Source of the DNA: Candidatus Reconcilbacillus cellulovorans
GTDB taxonomy: Bacteria; Bacillota; Bacilli; Paenibacillales; Reconciliibacillaceae
Length of the DNA stretch: 64,000 nt
Assembly (NCBI GenBank): GCA_002507565.1
Contig: MOXJ01000001.1
Span: 202,708-266,707, forward strand
Direction of reading: 5' to 3'
The position numbers and the translations under genes are program-made. The notes under the pieces were generated by a model. It did no database searches, was not told the origin of the DNA, and saw only the letters and a program-made list of their open reading frames with translations. Positions 10,107 through 19,154 of the stretch are shown here, piece by piece (positions within the stretch are counted from its first letter, which is position 1; every line of letters begins with the position of its first letter).

Positions 10107-11350
10107 GAATCGGCCCCCCTGCCGGCATTGAGGCGCGCCTCGATAAGCGAAAGAAGACGTTCGGCCACTTCCCGCTTCGGCAGAAGCGGCAACGACGCCA
10201 CTAACCCGTCGGCGTCGTAAACGTCGACCCGGTTCGTGTCCGAACCGAATCCTGCACCCGGCTCGGTGACGTCGTTGACGACGATCAGGTCGCCGTTTTT
10301 CCGCCGGAGTTTCTCGACCGCGTTGCGTTGAACGTCGTCGGTCTCGGCCGCAAACAGCACGATCAGGCGGCCGTCCTTGTGCCGACCCGCCCATTCCGCA
10401 ATGTCGGGATTGCGGACAAGCTCGACCGTCCAGACGTCTTTGTCCTTTTTTTTCAATTTGCTGTCCGACCGCATTTTCGGGCGAAAGTCGGCGACAGCGG
10501 CCGCTTTGATCAACACATCCGTTTCTTCCCATCTCGAACGAACGGCGGCAAACATATCCTCGGCCGACTCCGCGCGCACCAGCTCGACCCCTTCCGGAGG
10601 GGCGACCGACGCTTTCCCGGAGACGAGCACGACGCGGGCGCCCCGGTCGCGGGCGGCAGCCGCGATCGCATAACCCATCTTGCCCGACGAATCGTTGCCG
10701 ATATACCGGACGGGATCCAGCCGCTCGACCGTTCCTCCCGCCGTCACGAGCACCCGTTTTCCCGCCAGCGGGCCGGATGGTGCGAGCAGCCGGACGACCG
10801 CTTCCACGATTTTCTCCGGTTCCGCAAGGCGACCTTTCCCGACATAACCACACGCCAGCGGACCGTCGTCCGGCTCGACGAACCGGATCCCCCGCTCGCG
10901 CAGCAGTCGCATGTTCGCCTCCACCGCGGGGTGCCGGTACATGTGCACATTCATCGACGGACAGACGAGCACGGGCGACCGCGCGGCCAACAGCGCAGCC
11001 GTCAGCATATCATCGGCGAAGCCGTGCGCCATTTTGGCCAGAACGTCCGCCGTCGCCGGCGCGACGACGAACAGGTCGGCCTTCTCAGCCAAATCGATGT
11101 GCGCAATGACGGACGGATCGCGCTCCTCGAACACGCCGACGGCGACGTCGTGCCCCGACAAAGCTTGAAACGTCAGCGGCGTAACGAATCGCGTCGCCGC
11201 CTCCGTCATGACGACCCGCACGCGCGCGCCCGCTTGCGTCAGCCGGCTGCAAAGCGCAGCAGCCTTGTAGGCGGCGATGCCGCCGCTGACCCCGAGCACG
11301 ATCGTCCGGCCAACAAGCGGACGTTCGCGGTCCGCGCTCGTCGCGATCAT
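10085..11350 (-). CDS. coaBC: CoaBC, bifunctional phosphopantothenoylcysteine decarboxylase/synthase
   Basis: CoaBC makes 4'-phosphopantetheine for coenzyme A in two steps. CoaB joins cysteine to 4'-phosphopantothenate using CTP, and the flavoprotein CoaC decarboxylates the product. The CoaC half (about 1-180) has GVSGGIAAYKAA, the catalytic-His region PSMNVHMY and the substrate-recognition loop with CGYVGKGRLAEP. The CoaB half starts near residue 185 with VTAGGTVERLDPVRYIGN and has the KKKDKD lysine cluster typical of the CTP site. The start ATG has GGGAGGGAAGGGT upstream and gives 421 residues. A terminator-like hairpin separates it from rpoZ. Confidence 0.95.
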   Translation of the reverse strand: MIATSADRERPLVGRTIVLGVSGGIAAYKAAALCSRLTQAGARVRVVMTEAATRFVTPLTFQALSGHDVAVGVFEERDPSVIAHIDLAEKADLFVVAPATADVLAKMAHGFADDMLTAALLAARSPVLVCPSMNVHMYRHPAVEANMRLLRERGIRFVEPDDGPLACGYVGKGRLAEPEKIVEAVVRLLAPSGPLAGKRVLVTAGGTVERLDPVRYIGNDSSGKMGYAIAAAARDRGARVVLVSGKASVAPPEGVELVRAESAEDMFAAVRSRWEETDVLIKAAAVADFRPKMRSDSKLKKKDKDVWTVELVRNPDIAEWAGRHKDGRLIVLFAAETDDVQRNAVEKLRRKNGDLIVVNDVTEPGAGFGSDTNRVDVYDADGLVASLPLLPKREVAERLLSLIEARLNAGRGADSCTRGSS

Positions 11351-11365
11351 ACCCTTCCCTCCCGG

Positions 11366-11396
11366 CAAAAAAAACAACAACCGACGTCGGTTGTTG
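11366..11396 (-). terminator. Rho-independent terminator between rpoZ and coaBC
   Basis: A perfect 22-bp palindrome occupies 11375-11396 (half-site CAACAACCGAC). Read on the minus strand it is followed at once by a run of eight T (11374-11367). This is the classic intrinsic-terminator arrangement and lies 20 bases after the rpoZ stop. It comes before coaBC in the same direction, so it should reduce or stop read-through from gmk-rpoZ into coaBC and priA. Confidence 0.85.
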
Positions 11397-11416
11397 CGCC
11401 GCCTCGGCCGCCGTTT

Positions 11417-11632
11417 TTACGAACCGCGCGTCTCGCCGTCCGGAAATTCGATCCGGACGAGATCCTGGTGTATTTCCTCCAGCGCCAAGCCGACCTGTTT
11501 GTGGGAGCGCGGTTCGACCAAAGCACTTCTGGCACCGTCGCGCAAAGCTCGCGCCCGCTTCGACGCGGCGACGACGAGCGCATACTTGCTGCCTACTTTC
11601 TGTACCAGTTCGTCAAGCGAAGGATAAAGCAT
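11417..11632 (-). CDS. rpoZ: RNA polymerase omega subunit
   Basis: Omega helps fold and assemble beta' into RNA polymerase. The 71-residue product starts [20 protein letters not shown] and has the KRARAL helix near residues 23-28, both family signatures. The family length is about 65-90. The ATG overlaps the gmk stop by one base (TGATG), so it is coupled to gmk. The remA-gmk-rpoZ order is standard in Bacillales. A strong intrinsic terminator follows the stop. Confidence 0.95.
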   Translation of the reverse strand: MLYPSLDELVQKVGSKYALVVAASKRARALRDGARSALVEPRSHKQVGLALEEIHQDLVRIEFPDGETRGS

Positions 11633-12273
11633 CAACCCAACACCCCTTCCAGCATACGTCCAAGGCTCGGCCACAGCCGTTCGCGTCGGCAATGTTCGGC
11701 CGCGATGATCGACAGAATACGGCGACAAGCCGTGTCGACGTCGTCGTTGACGACGGCGTAGTCGTAATGTTCAACGAGCCGGATTTCCTCGATCGCAACG
11801 CTCATCCGGTGGCGGATCGCCTCTTCGGATTCCGTCCCGCGGCCGAAAATCCTCGTTTTCAGTTCCTCAAACGACGGCGGCAGTAAAAAAATGAAAACGC
11901 CGTCCGGATATTTCCGCTTGACCTGCATCGCGCCGCGAACTTCGATTTCGAGGATGACGTCCCGCCCTTCCGCGAGCGTCCGCTCGACGAAGGCGCGCGG
12001 CGTTCCGTAATAGTTGCCGACGTATTCCGCCCATTCGAGCAGTTCGTCTCGTTCGATCATTTCCCGGAACTGCTCTTTCGTCTTGAAAAAATAGTCGACG
12101 CCCTCGACTTCCCCCTGCCGGGCGGGCCGCGTCGTCGCCGATACCGAGTAGGCAAGCTCGGGCGCCATCTCGCGCAACCGGGCGCAAACCGTCCCTTTTC
12201 CGACGCCGGAAGGCCCCGACAGCACGATGAGAAGACCGGGGGGCAAATAGCCCTTCGCAGCGTCATTCGCCAT
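11632..12273 (-). CDS. gmk: Guanylate kinase
   Basis: Gmk phosphorylates GMP to GDP with ATP, a required step in GTP supply and in recycling of signalling guanine nucleotides. The P-loop [16 protein letters not shown] lies near residue 20, and the GMP-binding [19 protein letters not shown] follows near residue 45. I chose the ATG that gives [13 protein letters not shown] because AAGGA lies eight bases upstream, giving 213 residues. This start falls inside the last codons of remA, an 11-base overlap. The C-terminal lid and dimer region look intact. Confidence 0.96.
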   Translation of the reverse strand: MANDAAKGYLPPGLLIVLSGPSGVGKGTVCARLREMAPELAYSVSATTRPARQGEVEGVDYFFKTKEQFREMIERDELLEWAEYVGNYYGTPRAFVERTLAEGRDVILEIEVRGAMQVKRKYPDGVFIFLLPPSFEELKTRIFGRGTESEEAIRHRMSVAIEEIRLVEHYDYAVVNDDVDTACRRILSIIAAEHCRRERLWPSLGRMLEGVLG

Positions 12274-12535
12274 GTTCATCGTCCTTATCGTCTTTCTGGT
12301 TGACAAGACGGTGCGCCATCGTTTCCGGCTGCACCGCCGACAAAATGACGTGGTCGCTGTCGGTGATGATGACCGCCCGCGTACGCCGGCCGTAGGTGGC
12401 GTCGATCAGCATGTGGCGGTCCTTGGCTTCTTGGATGATGCGCTTGATCGGCGCCGATTCGGGACTGACGATCGAAACGATCCGGTTGGCGGAAACGATG
12501 TTGCCGAATCCGATGTTGATCAGCTTGATCGACAT
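12263..12535 (-). CDS. remA: RemA, biofilm matrix regulator (DUF370)
   Basis: RemA is a small DNA-binding protein that in B. subtilis activates matrix and osmoprotection genes. Its rings bind several sites. The product has 90 residues starting [18 protein letters not shown] and includes the conserved [14 protein letters not shown] helix and the [18 protein letters not shown] segment, so both halves of the fold are present. The tail ([10 protein letters not shown]) is acidic and may be disordered. The ribosome-binding site is GGCAGGGGG. It precedes gmk and overlaps it. Confidence 0.93.
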   Translation of the reverse strand: MSIKLINIGFGNIVSANRIVSIVSPESAPIKRIIQEAKDRHMLIDATYGRRTRAVIITDSDHVILSAVQPETMAHRLVNQKDDKDDEHGE

Positions 12536-12601
12536 AAGAAACCCCCTGCCGCTTCCCACCGGATACCGACGACGCGAAACAGGATGCCCCGGCGGGACGT
12601 T

Positions 12602-13483
12602 TCACTCAATATTTTGAATTTGTTCTCGCATCTTTTCAAGTTCCGCCTTCATCTCGACGACCAGCGACGCGATGCGCGCGTCCGACGCTTTGGCGCCGAT
12701 GGTGTTGACTTCCCGGAACGCTTCCTGAAGCAAAAAGTCGAGTTTGCGGCCGACCGGTTCCGATTCGTCGAGCAGCCGCGCGAACTGGTCGAAATGGCTG
12801 TCCAGCCTCGTCAGTTCCTCGCTGATGTCGCATCGGTCGGCGAAAATCGCCACCTCCGCCGCGATCCGCTGTTCCGCGACGTCGTCGACGCCATCCAGCA
12901 ACTCGTCAATCCTGCGCCGCAGCCGCAAACGGTACTGTTCCACCACCTCGGGAGCCAGCGCGGACAAGCTTTCCTTCCAGGCGCGAATCGACGCAAGCCG
13001 TCCCGCCAGATCGGCGCGAAGATGCGCCCCTTCGGCCTCCCGCATCGTCGAAACATGCGCAAGCGCCTCCTCCGCACACGCCAGGACGCCGCGGACCAGC
13101 TCGTCGCGGCCTTGCTGAGAAACATCCTCAATCCGGACGACATCGGGAATCGCCAGCACGTCGCGCACCGACAGGCGGTCATCGGCGCCGAGGCGGTCGC
13201 GAATCCGCTCGGCGGCTTGCAGGTAGGCCTCGACCACAGCCCAGTCGATCCGAATCTCCGACGCTTCGACGCGCTGCCGTTCCGCCGTCACGGTGACGTC
13301 GATTTTTCCCCGCTTCAACACGGCCTGAACGGCTTTTCGCAACGGTTCTTCGAGAAAAGTCCATTCGCGGGGGACGCGGACCGTCACCTCGCTGTAACGG
13401 TGGTTGACCGAACGGATATCGATCCGAACTCGATACCCGCACACTTCGCGCACCGACTGGCCGAAACCCGTCATGCTCCGCAT
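12602..13483 (-). CDS. yicC: YicC/YloC-family endoribonuclease
   Basis: This is a member of the YicC family. The E. coli member has been shown to act as an endoribonuclease in small-RNA turnover. The 293 residues begin with the conserved MRSMTGFG and show the conserved stretch IRSVNHRYSEVTVRVPREW. At the C terminus is the family signature EPVGRKLDFLLQEAFREVNT. It lies just upstream of remA, as in B. subtilis (yloC). The cellular target in this organism cannot be read from the sequence. Confidence 0.93.
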   Translation of the reverse strand: MRSMTGFGQSVREVCGYRVRIDIRSVNHRYSEVTVRVPREWTFLEEPLRKAVQAVLKRGKIDVTVTAERQRVEASEIRIDWAVVEAYLQAAERIRDRLGADDRLSVRDVLAIPDVVRIEDVSQQGRDELVRGVLACAEEALAHVSTMREAEGAHLRADLAGRLASIRAWKESLSALAPEVVEQYRLRLRRRIDELLDGVDDVAEQRIAAEVAIFADRCDISEELTRLDSHFDQFARLLDESEPVGRKLDFLLQEAFREVNTIGAKASDARIASLVVEMKAELEKMREQIQNIE

Positions 13484-13513
13484 GTAACAAACTTCCCCTC
13501 ATTTTATCCGATC

Positions 13514-15448
13514 TCAGCCGGAGGAACAAGTCGGCAAACCGGCCGCGGCCCGTCCGGTCATTCGCCAGACGTAACGCGTCAATTCCGCGGTCATGGAGGA
13601 AAAAAGCATCGGAGTCATCAAATAGATACCATGGAACAATCCGATCGCGACGTCGAGCAGTTCCTTGGCGATCCGGATTCCTTCTTCCCGACCGCGCTCG
13701 CCCTTTAATCCCGCCATGCGGCGCAAAACCGCGTCCGGCAACCGGATGCCGGGCACCTCGTTATGCAAATAAACCGCATTCGCCTCGCTGACGACGGGCA
13801 TAATGCCGAGGAAAACCGGTACAGGCAGACGGCGCGCCGCCTCGCCGACCGTTTCGATCAGCGCCGGATCGTAGACGGGCTGTGTCATCACGAAATCGGC
13901 GCCGGCCTCAATCTTTTTTTCCAGACGTTCGAGCGCCTTGTCCAAATGTTTGACGTTCGGGTTGAACGCACAACCGACGACGAACCGAGCGCGATGTTTC
14001 AGCGGCTTGCCGGAAAACGAAATGCCCTCGTTCAGCTGCTTGATCATCCGGATCAGTTCGACCGACGTCAAGTCGTAGACGGAACTGGCGCCGGGCAGAT
14101 CGCCGAACCTCGCCGGATCGCCGGTGATCGCCAGCACGTGGTCGATGCCGAGCGCGTGCAGGCCCATCAGATGAGACTGTGTGCCGATCAGGTTGCGGTC
14201 TCGGCAGGCGATATGAATCAGCGGGCGCACGCCCAGTCGCTCCTTGACAAGAAATCCGGCCGCCAGATTGCTCATCCTCGTCATGGCGAGCGAGTTGTCC
14301 GCCATCGTCAGGGCGTCGACGCCGGCGTCACGCAGCGTTTTCGCTGCTTCCATGAATTTGGACATGTCGAGATCGCGCGGCGGATCGAGTTCGACGACGA
14401 CCGTATGCCTCGTCCGCACGAGATCGAGCAGCGTCGGAACCGCCGTCGCGGCGGCCGAGCCGGTATCGGCGTCGGACTTTTCGCCCCGACCGCCTTCCGG
14501 ACCGTCGCCGGCGGCCGTTCGGATTTCCATCCGCCAACCGGACGCCCTCACCGCACCGTCGTCTGCTGGCCGAACCCCCTGCAACGCCTGCGCGATCGCC
14601 GCTACATGTTCGGGCGTCGTGCCGCAGCAACCGCCGATCAGCCTCGCGCCTCGCTCGACGAACCTCACGGCGATCTCCGAAAAATATTCCGGCGGCGTCC
14701 CGTATCGAAACTTCCCCTCGACATACTCGGCAAAACCGGCGTTGGGATAGACCGAAAACGGCACCGACGCGCGCAAAGGGGCGGGAATCGCCTCCAGCAG
14801 CCGAACCATCCGGCTCGGCCCGATCCGACAATTGAAACCGACGACGTCCGCCCCCGCATCGCGAAGCGCCGCGATAGCGTCCGCCACCGGTCTGCCCGAC
14901 GGCGTCGCATCGACGTCTTCCAACGCCAGCTGCGCGACGACCGGCACGTCGGAAAGCCGGCGAACCGTTTCCACGGCCAGTTCCAGCTCGTCGACGTCCT
15001 CGAACGTCTCCAGCATAATCGCGTCGACGCCTTCTTCCAGCAACGCCTCGATCTGTTCACGATACGCCGACCGAAGATCGCGCAGCGACGCATGGCGCTG
15101 GCCTTGCGTCCGGATCGGGCCGACCGATCCGGCCACATAGCCGTCCGGCCCAGCCGCCTTGCGGGCGAGCCGGACGCCGGCTCGGTTAATGTCCGCGACG
15201 CGCCGCTCCAGCCCGAACCGCGCTAGCTTCAGGCGATTGGCAGAAAACGTGTTCGTCTCGATCACCGACGCGCCCGCTTCGCGATAGCGGCGATGAACGT
15301 CCGCGATCACGTCCGGTCGGGTCAAATTCAGCTCCTCGTACGAAATGCCGACGGGAAATCCCATTTGGTACAGCAGCGTCCCCAGCGCGCCGTCGCCGAC
15401 CAACACCCGTTCGGCCAGCGCCCGGCGCAGATCAAGTTTTTCCGTCAT
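13514..15448 (-). CDS. yitJ: Bifunctional homocysteine S-methyltransferase / methylenetetrahydrofolate reductase
   Basis: This is a fusion of two methionine-synthesis activities. Residues 1 to about 290 are a homocysteine methyltransferase barrel with DGALGTLLYQMG at the start and the zinc cysteines in VGFNCRIGP and IGGCCGTTPEH. From about residue 345 (RHTVVVELDPPRDLD) to near the end is a MetF-like 5,10-methylene-THF reductase. The 644 residues compare with 612 in B. subtilis YitJ; the extra length is an inter-domain linker rich in Gly, Ala and Asp. It overlaps dapF by 17 bases and lies 30 bases from yicC. I did not see a SAM riboswitch, and there is no room for one in front. Confidence 0.92.
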   Translation of the reverse strand: MTEKLDLRRALAERVLVGDGALGTLLYQMGFPVGISYEELNLTRPDVIADVHRRYREAGASVIETNTFSANRLKLARFGLERRVADINRAGVRLARKAAGPDGYVAGSVGPIRTQGQRHASLRDLRSAYREQIEALLEEGVDAIMLETFEDVDELELAVETVRRLSDVPVVAQLALEDVDATPSGRPVADAIAALRDAGADVVGFNCRIGPSRMVRLLEAIPAPLRASVPFSVYPNAGFAEYVEGKFRYGTPPEYFSEIAVRFVERGARLIGGCCGTTPEHVAAIAQALQGVRPADDGAVRASGWRMEIRTAAGDGPEGGRGEKSDADTGSAAATAVPTLLDLVRTRHTVVVELDPPRDLDMSKFMEAAKTLRDAGVDALTMADNSLAMTRMSNLAAGFLVKERLGVRPLIHIACRDRNLIGTQSHLMGLHALGIDHVLAITGDPARFGDLPGASSVYDLTSVELIRMIKQLNEGISFSGKPLKHRARFVVGCAFNPNVKHLDKALERLEKKIEAGADFVMTQPVYDPALIETVGEAARRLPVPVFLGIMPVVSEANAVYLHNEVPGIRLPDAVLRRMAGLKGERGREEGIRIAKELLDVAIGLFHGIYLMTPMLFSSMTAELTRYVWRMTGRAAAGLPTCSSG

Positions 15449-16274
15449 CCGGGATCTCCCCTTCGAACACCGCCGTTGCGGGACCGCTCATGTAAACGCG
15501 TCCGTCCGCTTCCGACCATTCGACGAGCAAGTCGCCGCCGGGAAGCACGACGGTCGCCTCGCGGTCGGCATAACCGTTCAGCACCGCAGCCACCAAAACG
15601 GCGCATGCGCCGGTCCCGCACGCCAACGTCGGCCCGGCGCCGCGTTCCCAAACGCGCACCTCGATTTCGCGACGCCCGTTAACAACGGCGAACTCGACGT
15701 TCGTGCGGTTGGGGAACAGAGGATGGCGTTCGATCGCCGGCCCCCATATGTCCAGCTCCACGCTGTCGAGCCCGTCGACGAACACGACGCAGTGCGGATT
15801 GCCCATCGATACCGCCGTGAACCGAAACGAACGTCCCGCCGCCTCCAGCGTCTCGCCGACGATTCTGTCCCCGGCGATCAGCGTCGGAATGTCCGGACCG
15901 CGCAAAACCGGCTCACCCATGTCGACGCGGACCCGTCTTACTCGACCATCCGTTACGTCGAGCCGCACCTTGCAAACGCCGGCGAGCGTCTCGATCGTCA
16001 GCTCGTCGGCGGAACGGATCCCCCGCTCGTACACATATTTCGCAACGCAGCGAACAGCGTTGCCGCACTGCTCGGCCTCCGAACCGTCGGCGTTCCAGAT
16101 GCGCATCCGGACGTCCGCGCGCGCAGACGGCAAAATGAAAACAAGCCCGTCCGCCCCGACGCCGAAGCGTCGATCGCAGATGCGGCGCGCAAGCTCATCC
16201 GGCCGGTCGGGCGGCGACTCCGCCGCCGCGACCACGAAATCGTTGCCGAGCCCGTGCATTTTAACGAATTTCAT
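15432..16274 (-). CDS. dapF: Diaminopimelate epimerase
   Basis: DapF converts LL- to meso-diaminopimelate for lysine and peptidoglycan. The 280 residues start MKFVKMHGLGNDFVV, the family signature. Both catalytic cysteines are visible: one in SEAEQCGNAVRC (about residue 80) and the other in GPTLACGTGACA near residue 230. The length matches the family. It lies downstream of the Ca2+-type ATPase with a 23-base gap, and its 3' end overlaps the start of the homocysteine methyltransferase fusion. Confidence 0.96.
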   Translation of the reverse strand: MKFVKMHGLGNDFVVAAAESPPDRPDELARRICDRRFGVGADGLVFILPSARADVRMRIWNADGSEAEQCGNAVRCVAKYVYERGIRSADELTIETLAGVCKVRLDVTDGRVRRVRVDMGEPVLRGPDIPTLIAGDRIVGETLEAAGRSFRFTAVSMGNPHCVVFVDGLDSVELDIWGPAIERHPLFPNRTNVEFAVVNGRREIEVRVWERGAGPTLACGTGACAVLVAAVLNGYADREATVVLPGGDLLVEWSEADGRVYMSGPATAVFEGEIPDDGKT

Positions 16275-16297
16275 CGAAATCTCACCGCCAACCTCTA

Positions 16298-19045
16298 CTA
16301 TAGCGCAATTCCGCCGCGATGCATAGACGTCCGGATCGCAGGGCGCGGGCGTTTACGGCGAAAACGCGGCGACAACACACTGCCGATTCCCATAAAAAAC
16401 GTCGGAAAACCAGCCGCCGCCAGCACGAGGCACCATTCGGCCGCCCCGAGGTCGACCGTATGAAAGACCGTTTGCAGCGGGTCCCAATACAGCACCGCCA
16501 GCATGAGCGCGAGTGACGACAACACCGCCCAGACGAGCGCTCGGTTTTCCAGAAGCGGCCGATGAAAAATCGAGCGCGAACTGCGGCAGTCGAACACGTG
16601 AATCAGCTGGGCCATCACCAGCGTCGCGAATGCCACCGTTTGGGCGCGGACAAGACGTTCCGGATCCGACGGGTCATGCCGTAATACGAGCCAGAATGCC
16701 AGCAAAGTGCAAATCCCGATCAACAACCCGCGGCTGACGATTTTCCACCCGAGCCGGCGCGCAAAAACGCCTTCTTTCGCCGGCCGCGGATCGCGCAACA
16801 TAAGATCGGACTCCGGCTGATCGACGCCGAGCGCCATCGCCGGCAAACCGTCCGTCACCAGGTTGACCCACAAAATCTGGATCGGCAACAGCGGAACCGG
16901 CAATCCGGCCATCATCGCCAGCAGCATCGTCATGATTTCGCCGACATTGGAAGCGAGAAGATATCGAATGAATTTTCTTATATTTTCATAAATGTTTCTT
17001 CCTTCCTCGACGGCCGCCGCGATCGTAGCGAAATGATCGTCGGCCAAAACGAGCGAAGACGCCTCTTTGGCAACATCGGTGCCGCCTCCCATCGCGACGC
17101 CGATGTCGGCCGCCTTGAGCGCCGGCGCGTCGTTGACGCCGTCGCCCGTCATCGCCACCACATGACCGCGGCGCTTGAGCGAACGGACAATGCGCAGCTT
17201 ATGTTCCGGCGTTACCCGCGCGTAGACGGCGATCCGCTCGACGAGTTCGTCCAGTTGGTCGTCAGTCATCGCGTCGAGCTCTCGACCGGTGACGACCAAG
17301 GCTCCGGATGACAACATGCCCAGCTGTCCGGCGATCGCCACCGCCGTAGCGCGATGGTCGCCGGTAATCATAACCGTCCGGATGCCGGCCAGCCGACAAC
17401 GCGCGATCGCTTCCCGCACGCCCGGACGAGGGGGATCGATCATACCGGCCATCCCGACGAAAACGAGCCGGGTTTCCGCGGTTTCATCGGCAACGCCATC
17501 TTCATCACGAAGTTCCCGATAGGCGGCCGCGATGACGCGCAGCGCCTCGCCGGCCATTTGCTCTGCCGCTGCGGCGATTTTCGCCTTTATGGTCGGCGTC
17601 AGCGGAATCACCTTGTCCTCCCACAGCGCGTATGTACAAAGGTCGAGCAGCACGTCCGGCGCGCCTTTCGTCAGCAACAGCCGGCCGCCTTGATGGGCGA
17701 TCGCTACCGACATCCGTTTTCGTTCCGACGTAAAAGGCAGCTCGATTTCCCGGTGATAAAGCGCCTCAAGCGACGGTTTGGACAGCCCCGCCTTCGCCGC
17801 CAGCGCCAGCAAAGCTCCTTCCGTCGAATCGCCGCGCACCGTCCATCGTCCCTGCGTCTGAACGAGTTCCGCGTTGTTGCAAAGGGCAAACACTTGCAAC
17901 AGCCGCCGGAGCGCCGCGTCCCTGCGCGCGTCGACGGGCTTACCGTTTTCCCGAATCTCTCCGAACGGTTCATAACCGGAACCGGACACGTCGAGTCGGC
18001 GTCCGCCGATCCAGATTTGTGCCACCGTCATCTGATTGCGCGTCAGCGTTCCCGTTTTGTCCGAACAGATGAACGACGCGCACCCGAGCGTTTCGACGCT
18101 CTGCAGTTTGCGGACGACGGCGCGGCGCCGGATCATCCGCTGCACGCCGAGCGCCAGGGCGATCGTCACGACGGCGGGCAGCCCTTCGGGAATAGCCGCG
18201 ACGGCGAGGCTGACGCCCGTCAGAAACATTTCGTAGGCCGGTTGACCGTGCAAAATCCCCGCCGCCGCGACAAGCGCGGTCAGCACGAGCGAAACACCGA
18301 TCAACACTTTTCCGAGCTGTTCGAGCCGTCGCTCAAGCGGTGTTTTCTGGGCTTCCGCCTTCCGAATCAGTTCGGCGATCTTTCCGATCTCTGTCGCCAT
18401 GCCGGTTCGGACGACGACGGCCCTTCCTGTTCCGCGAACGGCCATTGTCCCCATAAAGCCAAGATTGCGCAGATCGCCGAGCGCCGGCTCGTCGTCGCCG
18501 ATCGGGTCGGCCGTCTTGGCGACGGGCTCGGATTCGCCCGTCAATGCCGATTCGTCGGTCAACAAACCGTTCGCCTCCAGCCAGCGGACGTCGGCTGGAA
18601 TCCGATCGCCGCTTTCCACCACGACGACATCGCCGGGCACAAGCGTTCCGGCGGGCACAACCGTCCGCCTGCCGTCGCGAACGACTTTCGCCGTCGGTGC
18701 GGACAGCCGCTTCAACGTCCGCAGCGACCGCTCGGCCCGGAACTCCTGAAAGAACCCCAGCACGCCGTTCAACACGACGATCGCGACGATCGTCACGGCG
18801 TCGAGCGTCTCGCCCAGAAACGCCGAAACCGCCGTCGCCGCAAGCAGCACCAGGACCATAAAGTCTTGAAATTGGCGCAAAAACAGCGCGATCGGAGAGA
18901 CGTTGCCGCTCTCCGCCAGTTCGTTCGGTCCGTTTTCCTTAAGACGGCGATCCGCCTCGGATGATGTCAATCCGTACTGTTCGTCGGTGTTCAGCAGCGC
19001 CGCGACTTCTCGCGACGACAGCCGATGCCATCGGGTTTCCGCCAT
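16298..19045 (-). CDS. Calcium-transporting P-type ATPase (P2A, PMCA/SERCA type)
   Basis: This 915-residue membrane pump most likely exports Ca2+, like B. subtilis YloB. It shows the actuator TGES motif, the phosphorylation motif [12 protein letters not shown], and the hinge [14 protein letters not shown]4 has the ion-binding segment [12 protein letters not shown], in which the PEG motif is typical of Ca2+ pumps. About ten membrane helices are predicted, with six following the hinge. AAAGGAGGAA lies in front of the ATG. Its location next to yicC/remA agrees with the yloB locus. Mn2+ transport is an alternative that sequence alone cannot exclude. Confidence 0.9.
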   Translation of the reverse strand: MAETRWHRLSSREVAALLNTDEQYGLTSSEADRRLKENGPNELAESGNVSPIALFLRQFQDFMVLVLLAATAVSAFLGETLDAVTIVAIVVLNGVLGFFQEFRAERSLRTLKRLSAPTAKVVRDGRRTVVPAGTLVPGDVVVVESGDRIPADVRWLEANGLLTDESALTGESEPVAKTADPIGDDEPALGDLRNLGFMGTMAVRGTGRAVVVRTGMATEIGKIAELIRKAEAQKTPLERRLEQLGKVLIGVSLVLTALVAAAGILHGQPAYEMFLTGVSLAVAAIPEGLPAVVTIALALGVQRMIRRRAVVRKLQSVETLGCASFICSDKTGTLTRNQMTVAQIWIGGRRLDVSGSGYEPFGEIRENGKPVDARRDAALRRLLQVFALCNNAELVQTQGRWTVRGDSTEGALLALAAKAGLSKPSLEALYHREIELPFTSERKRMSVAIAHQGGRLLLTKGAPDVLLDLCTYALWEDKVIPLTPTIKAKIAAAAEQMAGEALRVIAAAYRELRDEDGVADETAETRLVFVGMAGMIDPPRPGVREAIARCRLAGIRTVMITGDHRATAVAIAGQLGMLSSGALVVTGRELDAMTDDQLDELVERIAVYARVTPEHKLRIVRSLKRRGHVVAMTGDGVNDAPALKAADIGVAMGGGTDVAKEASSLVLADDHFATIAAAVEEGRNIYENIRKFIRYLLASNVGEIMTMLLAMMAGLPVPLLPIQILWVNLVTDGLPAMALGVDQPESDLMLRDPRPAKEGVFARRLGWKIVSRGLLIGICTLLAFWLVLRHDPSDPERLVRAQTVAFATLVMAQLIHVFDCRSSRSIFHRPLLENRALVWAVLSSLALMLAVLYWDPLQTVFHTVDLGAAEWCLVLAAAGFPTFFMGIGSVLSPRFRRKRPRPAIRTSMHRGGIAL

Positions 19046-19104
19046 CCGCCGTTCCTCCTTTCAACCCCACTTTATTCGAACAAGCCGGAATTTATCCCGT
19101 TGCA

Positions 19105-19133
19105 TTTACGGCGCGCTTTCGTTGTGGCATGAT
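19105..19133 (+). promoter_or_regulatory. Possible sigma-A promoter for rqcH
   Basis: TTTACG at 19105-19110 and CATGAT at 19128-19133 are 17 bases apart, with a TGG just before the -10. The match is moderate. It lies 22 bases before the rqcH start, in the 109-base gap between the divergent ATPase and rqcH genes. Confidence 0.45.
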
Positions 19134-19154
19134 AGACAGGGAAGGTGAACGAAC

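Noticed and set aside
10107..10853. Extended PriA N terminus reading through coaBC
   Set aside because: This part overlaps coaBC out of frame and has no PriA similarity; the GTG at 10106 has a good ribosome-binding site.
15448..15700. SAM riboswitch upstream of the homocysteine methyltransferase/MTHFR gene
   Set aside because: The gene overlaps dapF by 17 bases, so there is no leader space for an S-box.
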